This document shows positions 51,857 to 61,680 of a DNA stretch of 64,000 nucleotides, one piece after another. Position 1 is the stretch's first letter; every line of letters begins with the position of its first letter. The stretch is taken from positions 548,570-612,569 of the forward strand of contig NZ_JAEKFI010000002.1 in assembly GCF_016650635.1 (NCBI RefSeq), given 5' to 3'. The DNA is from Pseudomonas sp. TH43. GTDB taxonomy: Bacteria; Pseudomonadota; Gammaproteobacteria; Pseudomonadales; Pseudomonadaceae. A program made the position numbers and the translations under genes. The notes below the pieces were generated by a model, which was given only the letters and a program-made list of their open reading frames with translations, was not told the origin of the DNA and did not search any database.

Positions 51857-53011
51857 TCAGAAGCTTTTCAGCGTATTCATCTCGATGAAGTTGAAATCGA
51901 TCTCTTCGCCCAGACCTGGCAAGTCGGACAGATGCACGAAACCGTCGCTGTCCATCGGGTCGACCAGACGTTTCAGGTAGGCCGGCACTTCGTCGTAATC
52001 CAGATACGGGTGCAGCAAGCCACGTTCGTACCAGGTGCAGTTCTTGATCGCGCCGACCACCGCCAGATTCGCCGCACCATTGCCGTGGATTTCACAATCC
52101 ATGCCGAACGATTCAGCCATGTGCGCAACCTTCAAGCACGGTGCAATCCCACCCACGCCAGCGACACCGGCACGCAGGATGTCGCAGACATCGTTCTTCA
52201 CCCAACTGGCCCGGCTCAGGTGTTTGCCGGACAGGGTTTCCGGGCCCAGCACCGGGATGTCCAACTGACCCGCCAGCCAGGCATAGGATTCGGCGGACTC
52301 TTCCATCATCGGCTCTTCGAACCAGGCGAAGTCGAGCTTTTCCAGCTCGCGGCCGATGTACAGCGCTTCGGTGCGGCTGTACCAGTGATAACCATCGAGC
52401 ATCAGGGCGATATCCGGCCCCACCGCTTCGCGCACCGCGGCACAGGCTTTTACGTCAATGCGCGGGCTCGGCGCGAACGACACCGGCGGCATCCAGGTGT
52501 GCAATTTGATCGCCTTGTAGCCGCGCTCGACCAGGGTTTCGGCAAACCGGCCGTAGTCTTCCGGCGTGGCCAGACCGCCCGGCAACTCATCGCCGCACAT
52601 GGTCGAACCGTACGCCGGCACCTTGTCGCGGAAACCGCCGATCAGTTTGTGCACCGGCAGCCCGAGCTTGCGCCCCGCCCAGTCCCACAAGGCTTGCTCG
52701 ACCAACGCCAGAGCACGGTCAGTCAACTGGCTGGCACTGCCGCGCTGCCAGTGTGCGAGGTCGTGCCAGATCTTTTCGCGATCGAAGGCGTTTTGCCCGA
52801 CCAGCACTTTGCGCACAAAACCATCCAGCACATAAGGACGGATCAGCTCAGGCGCGCCGAAGGCATAACCCTCCTTGCCGTCTTCAGTCTGGATGCGCAA
52901 CAAAGCCATTTGCGCCTGGGTGACATCACCGGGATGGGCATGCCCTGCGCTGTCGACGGCGCGGCGAGTGGGATAGGAAAAAACCTGGACGTTGACTGCT
53001 GTGATTCTCAT
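51857..53011 (-). CDS. Enolase-superfamily (mandelate racemase/MLE) enzyme, candidate galactarolactone cycloisomerase
   Basis: A 384-residue member of the mandelate-racemase group of the enolase superfamily. The KxH catalytic motif is in AIKLHTWMPP, the metal ligands are in LMLDGYHWYS, WFEEPMMEES and LGPETLSG, and a catalytic His lies in CEIHGNGAANLAVV. It is the first gene of the leftward pectin operon and is near the uronate dehydrogenase gene. In the oxidative galacturonate route the enzyme after the dehydrogenase is a galactarolactone cycloisomerase of this superfamily, so that role is likely; a sugar-acid dehydratase is the alternative. Confidence 0.8.
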   Translation of the reverse strand: MRITAVNVQVFSYPTRRAVDSAGHAHPGDVTQAQMALLRIQTEDGKEGYAFGAPELIRPYVLDGFVRKVLVGQNAFDREKIWHDLAHWQRGSASQLTDRALALVEQALWDWAGRKLGLPVHKLIGGFRDKVPAYGSTMCGDELPGGLATPEDYGRFAETLVERGYKAIKLHTWMPPVSFAPSPRIDVKACAAVREAVGPDIALMLDGYHWYSRTEALYIGRELEKLDFAWFEEPMMEESAESYAWLAGQLDIPVLGPETLSGKHLSRASWVKNDVCDILRAGVAGVGGIAPCLKVAHMAESFGMDCEIHGNGAANLAVVGAIKNCTWYERGLLHPYLDYDEVPAYLKRLVDPMDSDGFVHLSDLPGLGEEIDFNFIEMNTLKSF

Positions 53012-53074
53012 GGACGTCTTTAGCCTTCTTATTGGATTTGTGACAAGAGTGTCGTCTGTTGTCGCCGATCATAG

Positions 53075-53087
53075 GTCATCGTACAAC
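53075..53087 (-). promoter_or_regulatory. Candidate GntR operator 1
   Basis: Minus strand GTTGTACGATGAC, about 64-76 bases upstream of the enolase-superfamily gene. It shares TNGTACGAYRAC with the sites at 53266 and 56746. Confidence 0.55.
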
Positions 53088-53265
53088 GCTTGAAAAGACC
53101 CAAAAACACGGCTCGCTCTCTTGCCTTCCTCTACCCAATAACCAGCAAACCTCCGTTTTTAAAGACAACTGCTGAATAACGCGACTGGCTTTAGAGCCCT
53201 ATTCATAGGCCATATATGTGTCTAGATGTTTCAAAAGCAGCAAAATGACGTAGACGAGTCATCTT

Positions 53266-53278
53266 GTCGTACGATAAC
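53266..53278 (+). promoter_or_regulatory. Candidate GntR operator 2
   Basis: GTCGTACGATAAC, 96-108 bases upstream of the porin ATG, adjoining a -10-like TTATAT. Confidence 0.55.
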
Positions 53279-53373
53279 TTATATCTGCACCTCAAATGAG
53301 ATACAGACGCAACACCGGGGTGCCCGTAGTCCTTGTCAAACGACCCTAACAAAAACAAAAAAAAGAAGACCGT

Positions 53374-54099
53374 ATGAACACCACCCTACGCACGCTCGTG
53401 ACTGTTGCGACCCTCAGCCTGCCTTTCTGCGCCAGCGCTGACTCTGCCAGCATCAACTACCGCCACCAGTACACCGAAGACGACAGCGCCCACGCTGATC
53501 GAGTCAAACTCAACTACCGACTGGACAGTGGACTGGGATTTGAAGCGGAAATGAAATACCGCACCGCCGGCGATCGCAAAGATGTCGCCTACGACAACAT
53601 GGTCAACAACGGCCATGAGTTCACGGTCAGCTACAACTACAAACTCAGCGCGCAATCGACGCTGACCCCGGCGTTCCAGATGGACAGCTCCAAGGATGCG
53701 ACCGCCTACAAGTTCGGCCTCAAGTACAACTACAAAATCGACGACGCCTTTTACGTAGCGACGCGCTATCGCCTGGACCTGCGCAAACTCGATCGCGACC
53801 AGGTCAACAAAGACATGCCCGATCACTACAAGGATGACCAGACCACCCACCGCTTCGAAGGCTGGCTCGGCTACACGCCAGCCAACAAGTGGGCTTACGA
53901 GTATCAGTTCATCTATTTCAAGACCGACTACATCCGCTACGACAACAAGAAGAGCGACTACGAACAGAACCTGATCGTCAAATACAAGCTGACCAAGCAA
54001 TGGGCACCGTTCATGGAAGTCGGCGACGTCAAAGTCGACTCCACCTCCCCCGATCGCCAAGCGCGCTGGCGTCTCGGGGTTCAGTACAACTTCATGTAA
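53374..54099 (+). CDS. KdgM-type oligogalacturonate porin
   Basis: A 241-residue outer-membrane protein. The signal peptide is residues 1-22 (MNTTLRTLVTVATLSLPFCA, then SA). The mature part consists of alternating polar/aromatic beta strands (INYRHQYTEDD, YKFGLKYNYKIDDAFYVATR) and ends in Phe-Met (VQYNFM), as in barrel proteins. The size and strand pattern match the KdgM/NanC monomeric porin family, which passes acidic oligosaccharides. In a pectinase island it should admit oligogalacturonides to the periplasm. Purine-rich sequence before the ATG may be the ribosome site. Confidence 0.85.
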   Translation: MNTTLRTLVTVATLSLPFCASADSASINYRHQYTEDDSAHADRVKLNYRLDSGLGFEAEMKYRTAGDRKDVAYDNMVNNGHEFTVSYNYKLSAQSTLTPAFQMDSSKDATAYKFGLKYNYKIDDAFYVATRYRLDLRKLDRDQVNKDMPDHYKDDQTTHRFEGWLGYTPANKWAYEYQFIYFKTDYIRYDNKKSDYEQNLIVKYKLTKQWAPFMEVGDVKVDSTSPDRQARWRLGVQYNFM

Positions 54100-54111
54100 G
54101 CCCCGCACCAG

Positions 54112-54148
54112 GCCGAGTTGCCGAGCGCGCATCGCTCGTCAACTCGGC
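54112..54148 (+). terminator. Hairpin between porin and dehydrogenase genes
   Basis: GCCGAGTTG (54112-54120) and CAACTCGGC (54140-54148) pair, with GAGCG/CGCTC inside extending the stem. ATTTCTCC follows rather than a pure T-tract. It could reduce transcription from the porin gene into the dehydrogenase gene. Confidence 0.6.
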
Positions 54149-54196
54149 ATTTCTCCCTGAACCGACATTCACCACAGCGCAATGGAAGACCTGACC

Positions 54197-55039
54197 ATGA
54201 CCACGCAAACCTCGCAGCAAAAACCCTTTAAGCGCATTCTGCTGACCGGCGCCGCCGGTGGCCTGGGTCAGATACTCAGAGAAACCCTGCAGGCGCATGC
54301 CGAAATCGTCCGTTCCTCGGACATCAGCCCGATGGCCGAGAGCCGTGGCGAGCATGACGAAGTGATCAATTGCAATCTGGCCGACAAGGCTGGCGTGGCA
54401 GCCCTGGTCGAAGGGGTCGATGCCATTGTCCATTTGGGTGGGATTTCGGTAGAGAGGCCTTTCGAAGAAATTCTCGAGGCAAACATTCGCGGCACCTTTC
54501 ACATTTATGAAGCGGCGCGTCAGCAAGGGATCAAACGGATCGTGTTTGCCAGCTCCAACCATGTCACCGGGTTTTATTCACAAGACGCCGAAATCGATGC
54601 CCATTCACCGCGTCGCCCGGACGGTTATTACGCGTTATCGAAAGCTTACGGCGAGGACATGGCGACGTTCTACTTTCACCGCTATGGCATCGAAACGGTG
54701 AGTTTGCGCATCGGCTCCTCATTCCCCGAGCCACGCAATCTACGCATGCTCTCGACGTGGCTGAGCTATGCCGATCTTGAGCATCTGGTCGCACGCGCAC
54801 TGCTGGCCGACGATGTGAAGCACAGCGTGGTTTATGGTGTTTCTGCCAACCGCGATCAATGGTGGAGCAATCGCCACGCAGCACATCTGGGCTTTGCCCC
54901 TCAGGACAGTTCCGAAGCCTTCCGCGCGAAAATGGAACAACAACCCAAGCCTGCCGCCGACTCGCCCGACAGCCTGTTTCAAGGCGGAGCGTTTACCGCT
55001 GCCGGGCCATTCGACGACCTTGCGGCGCGCCGCCAATGA
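54197..55039 (+). CDS. udh: Uronate dehydrogenase
   Basis: A 280-residue short-chain-type dehydrogenase closely resembling the Pseudomonas syringae enzyme. The NAD motif TGAAGGLG is near residue 17-24, Ser-Tyr-Lys catalytic residues lie in VFASSNHVTGF and YYALSKAYGED, and DAHSPRRPDGYYALSKAYGE and RIGSSFPEPRN match the family. It oxidises galacturonate or glucuronate to the aldaro-lactone. GGAAG is upstream of the ATG at 54197. The stop overlaps the next start (ATGA), so the lactonase is co-translated. Confidence 0.95.
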   Translation: MTTQTSQQKPFKRILLTGAAGGLGQILRETLQAHAEIVRSSDISPMAESRGEHDEVINCNLADKAGVAALVEGVDAIVHLGGISVERPFEEILEANIRGTFHIYEAARQQGIKRIVFASSNHVTGFYSQDAEIDAHSPRRPDGYYALSKAYGEDMATFYFHRYGIETVSLRIGSSFPEPRNLRMLSTWLSYADLEHLVARALLADDVKHSVVYGVSANRDQWWSNRHAAHLGFAPQDSSEAFRAKMEQQPKPAADSPDSLFQGGAFTAAGPFDDLAARRQ

Positions 55040-55929
55040 ATGCCGAACTGATCGTCGACGCACGCAATGCAACGGGCGAAAGCCCGGTCTGGCAAGCGGC
55101 GGAAAAGGCCCTCTATTGGGTGGACATTCCCGCCGGCAGGTTGCACCGCTGGCAGACTGACGGCAAGACCGACAGTTGGCAGGCGGACGAAATGCTCGCG
55201 TGCATTGTCCGCAGCTCGGCGGGGCACTGGATCGGCGCGCAGGAAACCGGTCTGTTCAAATTGCTGCCACAGGCCGATGGTCACTTGAGTGCGGAAAAGC
55301 TCGCCGGAGTCGAGCACGCCAGCGCGCCGATGCGTTTTAACGATGGCCGTTGCGATCGTCAGGGACGCTTCTGGGTCAGCACGATGCAAACCCACATGGG
55401 CGCAGACGCGGTCGGTGCACTGTATAGATATGATCCGAAATCCGAAGGCATCGTCGATCGGCTTGCCGCGCAAATCGAAGGGCTGGTGGTACCCAATGGA
55501 CTGGCGTTCAGCCCGGATGGCCGGACGATGTACTTGTCCGACTCGCACCCGACGCAACAGCACATCTGGGCCTTCGACTACGACATCGACAGCGGCACGC
55601 CACACCACCGTCGCGCCTTCGTCGACATGAATAATCATCCGGGACGGCCGGACGGCGCGGCGGTCGATTCTGAAGGGTGTTACTGGATCTGCGCGATTGA
55701 TTCAGGGCAGGTTCTGCGCTTTACCCCTGAAGGAAAGCTTGATCGCTCATTGCCGCTGCCGGTGAAGAAGCCGACGATGTGCGCGTTTGGCGGCGACCGC
55801 CTCGACACGCTGTTTGTCACCTCGATTCGCCCTCAAGGCATCGATCTCAGCGACCAGCCTCTAGCGGGTGGAGTCTTCGCCTTGAATCCAGGCGTCACGG
55901 GGCTGCCCGAACCCATGGCGCGGGCCTGA
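55036..55929 (+). CDS. SMP-30/gluconolactonase-family lactonase
   Basis: A 297-residue six-bladed propeller protein of the SMP-30 family. Metal ligands appear as Glu in GESPVW (residue 15), Asn in FNDGRCD, Asn in VVPNGLAFSPDGRTMYLSDS and Asp in GRPDGAAVDSEG. It should hydrolyse the aldaro-lactone produced by uronate dehydrogenase, or a related sugar lactone. The ATGA overlap with udh supports this. Its product, galactarate, would bypass the cycloisomerase branch. Confidence 0.9.
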   Translation: MNAELIVDARNATGESPVWQAAEKALYWVDIPAGRLHRWQTDGKTDSWQADEMLACIVRSSAGHWIGAQETGLFKLLPQADGHLSAEKLAGVEHASAPMRFNDGRCDRQGRFWVSTMQTHMGADAVGALYRYDPKSEGIVDRLAAQIEGLVVPNGLAFSPDGRTMYLSDSHPTQQHIWAFDYDIDSGTPHHRRAFVDMNNHPGRPDGAAVDSEGCYWICAIDSGQVLRFTPEGKLDRSLPLPVKKPTMCAFGGDRLDTLFVTSIRPQGIDLSDQPLAGGVFALNPGVTGLPEPMARA

Positions 55930-55938
55930 GGCCTGCCA

Positions 55939-56694
55939 TCAAGCGTTCAACGCCTCGACGGCGGCGGCCTCATACGCGCGGCGCATCCGCTCGCGGCTGT
56001 TGGATAAATGCAGGCGCATCGCCGCGCGCGCAGCATCGGCATCGCGGCGAACAATCGCCTTGTAGATGTCTTCGTGCTCGCGGCTTAAACGCTCCAGATA
56101 GGGCTCTTTATTGTCGTTGACCACACGCTTGGAATGCAGCCGCGTGCGCGGAAGAATGCTGACCCCAAGGTGCAGCATGATGTCGGTGAAATAGCGGTTA
56201 CCTGTAGCCAACGCGATTTGCTGGTGAAACTGAAAGTCGGCAGACACCGCGTAATCGACACTGACCGCCCGAGAATTGAGCGCATCCAGCGAGTCGCGCA
56301 TCAGTTGCAACTGCTCATCGGTGCGACGCGCACAGGCCAGACCGGCAGCTTCGACCTCCAGGCTGATGCGCAACTCAAGCACCGCCAGTACATCCGCTAA
56401 TGTGACAATGCTGTCCGGATCGATGCGAAAACCGCTCGGGCTAGGAATGTCTCGGACAAACGTGCCGATGCCGTGCCGGGTCTCCACCAGGCCTGCTGCC
56501 TGCAAACGGGAAATCGCCTCACGTACGACAGTACGACTGACCCCATGCTCCTCCATGACTTGAGACTCGGTCGGCAATTTTGTCCCGCGCGCCAGCTCAC
56601 TGCTGCAAATGCGCCGGGAAAGTTCAGTGACCAACTCCTCCGCCAGACTTCGATGTCTTCGGCGAACACTCGGTTGGACGTAGTGTTTGTCCAT
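55939..56694 (-). CDS. GntR (FadR-group) regulator of the pectin/galacturonate island
   Basis: A 251-residue regulator. The winged helix covers about residues 15-85 (ELARGTKLPTESQVMEEHGV, then VVREAISRLQAAGLVETRHG), and the FCD effector domain contains the His/Asp metal-site residues (DFQFHQQIALATGNRYF, LSREHEDIYKAI). FadR-group regulators of uronate catabolism release DNA on binding the sugar acid. The start at 56694 (MDKHYVQPS) is chosen; the frame extends to 56742. A 13-base site upstream of it recurs before the transport operon and the porin gene, suggesting self-control and control of the island. Confidence 0.85.
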   Translation of the reverse strand: MDKHYVQPSVRRRHRSLAEELVTELSRRICSSELARGTKLPTESQVMEEHGVSRTVVREAISRLQAAGLVETRHGIGTFVRDIPSPSGFRIDPDSIVTLADVLAVLELRISLEVEAAGLACARRTDEQLQLMRDSLDALNSRAVSVDYAVSADFQFHQQIALATGNRYFTDIMLHLGVSILPRTRLHSKRVVNDNKEPYLERLSREHEDIYKAIVRRDADAARAAMRLHLSNSRERMRRAYEAAAVEALNA

Positions 56695-56745
56695 CAGGAA
56701 CAAATTTCTCGAAATTGCCAATAAGTGCTCATCATAGCCCATTCA

Positions 56746-56758
56746 GTTGTACGACAAC
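56746..56758 (-). promoter_or_regulatory. Candidate GntR operator 3 (best palindrome)
   Basis: GTTGT-ACG-ACAAC, in the interval between the GntR gene and the pectate lyase gene. A weaker related sequence (ATGTTCGATGATA) lies close by, at about 56764. Confidence 0.6.
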
Positions 56759-56887
56759 GCATATGTTCGATGATAGTATTTCGCATGTAGCGGACGTTCG
56801 ATTCGCTGCAATGGCGATAAGGACGTCCGCTCGAGAAACGCGCAGGCCTGCTGCGCGTTAAACAACTCAAGTTAATCAAGGATCTGA

Positions 56888-58036
<1,149 letters not shown>

Positions 58037-58063
58037 GTGAAGGGTTACATCGCGTAAATAGAG

Positions 58064-58088
58064 AAGCCCTCGGTGACGAGGGCTTTTT
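58064..58088 (+). terminator. Intrinsic terminator of the pectate lyase gene
   Basis: AAGCCCTCG-GTGA-CGAGGGCTTTTT, 28 bases after the stop. Confidence 0.9.
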
Positions 58089-58092
58089 CATG

Positions 58093-58171
58093 CAGGAGCT
58101 GCCGAAGGCTGCGATCTTTTGCTTTTGATCTTTAAAAGCAGGATCAAAGGATCGCAGCCTGTGGCAGCTCC
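58093..58171. repeat. REPIN, GTAGGAGCTGCC type
   Basis: Arms CAGGAGCTGCCGAAGGCTGC and GATCGCAGCCTGTGGCAGCT in opposite orientation, just after the terminator and between convergent genes. Confidence 0.85.
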
Positions 58172-58242
58172 AACAGGGTTTTGGTTGTGTCCGGATTTCA
58201 GGATCAACCCAATAAGGCCCAATCAGACACCCTCAAAATCTG

Positions 58243-59454
58243 CTACTGGACCAGTTGGTTGATCTCGATGATCGGTAACAACACCGCCATCACAATCACC
58301 AGCACCACCCCACCCATCACCACAATCATCAGCGGCTCCAGCAATGCCGTCATGCCCATCGCCCGTCGTTCGATATCACGCGACAACGTCTGCGCTGCAC
58401 GCTCCAGCATCGGCGGTAACGACCCGGTTTTTTCACCACTGGCGATCAAGTGAATCAGCACCGGCGGAAACACGTTTTCCACGCGCAACGCAGCCGCCAG
58501 GTTCACACCTTCGCGCACCTTGGCTGTGGCCTCCGTGACGCTCAGTCTCAAGCGGTCGTTGGACAAGGTCTGCCGCGCGGCTTCCAGTGCCCTTAATAAC
58601 GGCACCCCGGCGCCGCCGAGAATCGCCAGCGTCGAGGCGAAACGGGCGGTGTTCAGGCCCAGAATGAAACGACCGAAAAGCGGCAACTTCAACACTCGGT
58701 GATGCCAACTCAAACGCGCCGCCGGATTGCGCAGATACAGGCGCCAACTCCAGAACGCCCCGGTCATTAACGCGGCGCATAACCAACCCCAGCTGCGGAT
58801 GAAATCACTGGCATTGAGCATCGCCAGCGTCAGCCCCGGCAGATCCTGTCGTGCCTGGGAAAACGCGCTGACCACCTGCGGCACCACGTAACTGAGCAAG
58901 AAAATCACAATGCCGATCGATACCAACCCGACCACACCCGGATAGATAAACGCGGTGAGAATCTTGCCGCGCAGGTTGTTGCGCTCCTCGATGTAATCGG
59001 CGAGTCGCTCCATCACCTGCGCGAGATCACCGGACTCCTCGCCGGCCGCAATCAGCGCGCGGTAGATCTCGGGAAAATCCCGTGGTCGCGAGGCCAGTGA
59101 TTCCGCCAACCGCATGCCGCTGCGAACATCGGCACGCACGGCGCTGAGGGTGTGGGCGATGTGTTTTTTTTCGGCCTGCTCGACCGTGGCACTCAATGCG
59201 GCCTCCAGCGGCAGACTGGCGCCGAGCAGGCTCGCCAGTTGCCGCGTGGCCCAGGCCAGATCATTGTCCGACATGCGTGCGCTGAACATGCCGCCCCCGC
59301 CATGCTGGGCGACATTGCTTTCCTTTTGCACCATGAGTGCCGTCAGTCCTCGACCGCGTAAGGCACTGAACGCAGCGGTTTGACTGTCGGCTTCCAGGTG
59401 CCCGGATTCGATTTTTCCGGTCGCGTCGGCAGCTTCAAAACGATAGCGATTCAT
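58243..59454 (-). CDS. gspF: Type II secretion inner-membrane platform protein GspF
   Basis: A 403-residue GspF. Two homologous cytoplasmic helical domains, each around residues 65-165 and 270-365, are followed by membrane segments (FIYPGVVGLVSIGIVIFLLS and a C-terminal LEPLMIVVMGGVVLVIVMAV). Conserved segments include LRAMDQGR-like GLTALMVQKE and LIAAGEESGDLAQVMERLAD. It forms the inner-membrane platform with GspE. The start codon overlaps the last base of gspE, so the two are coupled. Confidence 0.95.
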   Translation of the reverse strand: MNRYRFEAADATGKIESGHLEADSQTAAFSALRGRGLTALMVQKESNVAQHGGGGMFSARMSDNDLAWATRQLASLLGASLPLEAALSATVEQAEKKHIAHTLSAVRADVRSGMRLAESLASRPRDFPEIYRALIAAGEESGDLAQVMERLADYIEERNNLRGKILTAFIYPGVVGLVSIGIVIFLLSYVVPQVVSAFSQARQDLPGLTLAMLNASDFIRSWGWLCAALMTGAFWSWRLYLRNPAARLSWHHRVLKLPLFGRFILGLNTARFASTLAILGGAGVPLLRALEAARQTLSNDRLRLSVTEATAKVREGVNLAAALRVENVFPPVLIHLIASGEKTGSLPPMLERAAQTLSRDIERRAMGMTALLEPLMIVVMGGVVLVIVMAVLLPIIEINQLVQ

Positions 59455-60860
59455 CAGGCGTCCCGTGTCACGCGCAGAATTTCTTCGGGGGCGGTGGCGC
59501 CGCTGCGGATCCAGCGCTCACCGTCCTCACGCAGGCTGAACATCCCAGCTTTCGCGGCTGATGCGCGCAAGGCCTGCTCCCCTGCCCCTTGGTGGATCAG
59601 CGTGCGGATGTCGTCGTCGATGCAGAACAATTCATGAATGCCGGTGCGGCCGCTGTAGCCGGTCTGATTGCAAGCCGCGCACCCGACCGGGCGCCATGTC
59701 CCCGGTGTCGCCGGGTCCTCCTGCTTGCACTGATTGCACAGGCGTCGCACCAGACGCTGTGCCAAAACGCCTAGCATCGACGAGGCCAGCAGAAACGGCT
59801 CGACGCCCATGTCGATCAAGCGGTTCACCGCCGACACTGCGTCGTTGGTGTGCAAGGTCGCCAGCACCAGGTGGCCGGTCAGCGAGGCTTGCACGGCGAT
59901 TTGTGCGGTTTCGAGATCGCGAATTTCACCGATCATGATGATGTCCGGGTCCTGGCGCAGGATCGCCCGCAGCGCCAGGGCGAAGGTCATGTCGATCTTG
60001 GCGTTGACCTGAATCTGACTGATGCCCGGCAAGTCGTATTCCACCGGATCCTCGACGGTGAGGATGTTGCTGGTGCTTGCATCGAGCCGCGCCAGTGCGG
60101 CGTAAAGGCTGGTGGTTTTGCCGCTGCCGGTCGGCCCGGTGACCAACACGATGCCGTGGGGCTGGCGGATCAGGTGATCGAGTTTCGCCAGCACCTGCGC
60201 GTCCATGCCTAGCGTTTCCAGGTGCAGACGGCCGGCCTGTTTGTCGAGCAGACGCATCACCACCCTTTCGCCATGCCCGGTCGGTACCGTGGAAACGCGG
60301 ATATCGATCGGCCGCCCGGCCACGCGCAGGGCAATGCGGCCGTCTTGCGGCAGGCGTTTTTCGGCGATGTCGAGTTGCGCCATGATCTTGATCCGCGACA
60401 CCAGCGCACCGTGCAGCGCCTTGCGCGGCGAGACCACGTCGCGCAGCGTGCCGTCGACGCGGTAGCGCACCACTGAGTGGGTTTCGAAAGGTTCGATATG
60501 AATGTCACTGGCCTCATCACGCGCCGCTTGGGTCAGCAAGGCGTTGATCATGCGAATCACCGGCGCGCCGTCCTGGGTGTCGAGCAGGTCGGTGATTTCC
60601 GGCATGTCTTGCATCAGGCGGTCGAGATCAACTTCGTTTTCCGCCGCACCGACCACCGCCGCCGCACTGCCGGTATCGGCGTAAGCGCTGGCGAGCAAGC
60701 CGTCGAGTTCGTCATCGCGCACGCGCTCGATCCGCGCCTCACCGAACTGACGCCGCGCCTCACTGATCGCCCAGCCCGGCGTCGACGGGCACACCGTCAT
60801 CACCCCATCGCACAACAACACCCGCTGCGCCTTGGCCCAGGCGTAAGGCAACGCACTCAT
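59454..60860 (-). CDS. gspE: Type II secretion ATPase GspE
   Basis: A 468-residue secretion ATPase. Walker A GPTGSGKTTS, Asp box and Walker B (ILRQDPDIIMIGEIRDLETA), and the tetracysteine zinc motif CNQC with CAAC are present. The N-terminal N1E-type domain is short. It powers pseudopilus assembly together with GspF. A 733-base gap filled with tandem repeats separates it from gspD upstream. Confidence 0.95.
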   Translation of the reverse strand: MSALPYAWAKAQRVLLCDGVMTVCPSTPGWAISEARRQFGEARIERVRDDELDGLLASAYADTGSAAAVVGAAENEVDLDRLMQDMPEITDLLDTQDGAPVIRMINALLTQAARDEASDIHIEPFETHSVVRYRVDGTLRDVVSPRKALHGALVSRIKIMAQLDIAEKRLPQDGRIALRVAGRPIDIRVSTVPTGHGERVVMRLLDKQAGRLHLETLGMDAQVLAKLDHLIRQPHGIVLVTGPTGSGKTTSLYAALARLDASTSNILTVEDPVEYDLPGISQIQVNAKIDMTFALALRAILRQDPDIIMIGEIRDLETAQIAVQASLTGHLVLATLHTNDAVSAVNRLIDMGVEPFLLASSMLGVLAQRLVRRLCNQCKQEDPATPGTWRPVGCAACNQTGYSGRTGIHELFCIDDDIRTLIHQGAGEQALRASAAKAGMFSLREDGERWIRSGATAPEEILRVTRDA

Positions 60861-60885
60861 CTTTCGCAGTCCCCCGAGTTCTCTG

Positions 60886-61680
60886 TGGCAATGAGATTTC
60901 CTGTGGCGAGGGGATTTATCCCCGCTCGGCTGCGCAGCAGTCGTAAACCCAAAACACTCGGTATGCCTGGAAAAATGGGGTTGCAGGTTTTGGGGCTGCT
61001 TCGCTGCCCAACGGGGATAAATCCCCTCGCCACAGGAGTATCACTCCTATGCAGAACCGGTTTCATCATGAGGACCCCGGCTGGATCGGCACCGCTTTGA
61101 TCGTGGCGCGTGGCCCCGAGGATGGCACCACCGCCGGCAGTGGCAATGAGATTTCCTGTGGCGAGGGGATTTATCCCCGCTCGGCTGCGCAGCAGCCGTA
61201 AACCCAAAACACTCGGTATGCCTGGAGAAATGGGGTTGCAGGTTTTGGGGCTGCTTCGCTGCCCAACGGGGATAAATCCCCTCTCCACAGGTGTATCACT
61301 CCGATGCAAAACCGGTTTCATAATGAGGCCCCCGGCTGGATCGGCACGGCTTTGATCGTGGCGCGTGGCCCCGAGGATGGCACCACCGCCGGCACACCCT
61401 GCGCCGCCGTCGGCTGTGGCAATGAGATGTCCTGTGGCGAGGGGATTTATCCCCGCTCGGCTGCGCAGCAGTCGCAAACCCAAAACACTCGGTATGCCTG
61501 GAGAAATGGGGTTGCAGGTTTTGGGGCTGCTTCGCTGCCCAACGGGGATAAATCCCCTCGCCACAGGGGTATCACTCCTAGGCAGAACCGGTTTCATAAT
61601 GAGGACCCCGGCTGGATCGGCACCGCTTTTATCGTGGCGCGTGGCCCCGAGGATGGCACCACCGCCGGCACACCCTGCGC
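60886..61680. repeat. Triplicated REPIN plus gspD 3'-end unit
   Basis: Three head-to-tail units (about 60886-61140, 61141-61416 and 61417-61680) each contain a GGGATTTATCCCC-type REPIN followed by a copy of the last codons of gspD (the segment encoding SGPRATIKAVPIQPG). Only the right-hand unit is joined to the gspD gene. Unit lengths are 255, 276 and about 264 bases; the 21-base difference lies at the junctions. The whole array fills the gap between gspE and gspD, and nothing else codes here. Confidence 0.9.

Larger units (their letters stand above)
53012..53373. promoter_or_regulatory. Divergent promoter region between the transport operon and the porin gene
   Basis: These 362 bases hold no gene. 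They contain two candidate operators (53075-53087 and 53266-53278) and, just right of the second, a -10-like TTATAT (53279-53284). A 12-base imperfect palindrome CCTATTCATAGG lies at 53198-53209. The region has lower GC than its surroundings, as expected for promoters. Confidence 0.6.

Noticed and set aside
60857..61597. A 246-residue minus-strand open frame with three repeats
   Set aside because: It is made entirely of the triplicated REPIN/gspD-tail array and overlaps the start of gspE. The frame is open because REPs lack stops in some frames.
60886..61680. A CRISPR-like repeat array
   Set aside because: Unit length is 255-276 bases without spacers of independent sequence, and the repeat content is REPIN plus gspD end.
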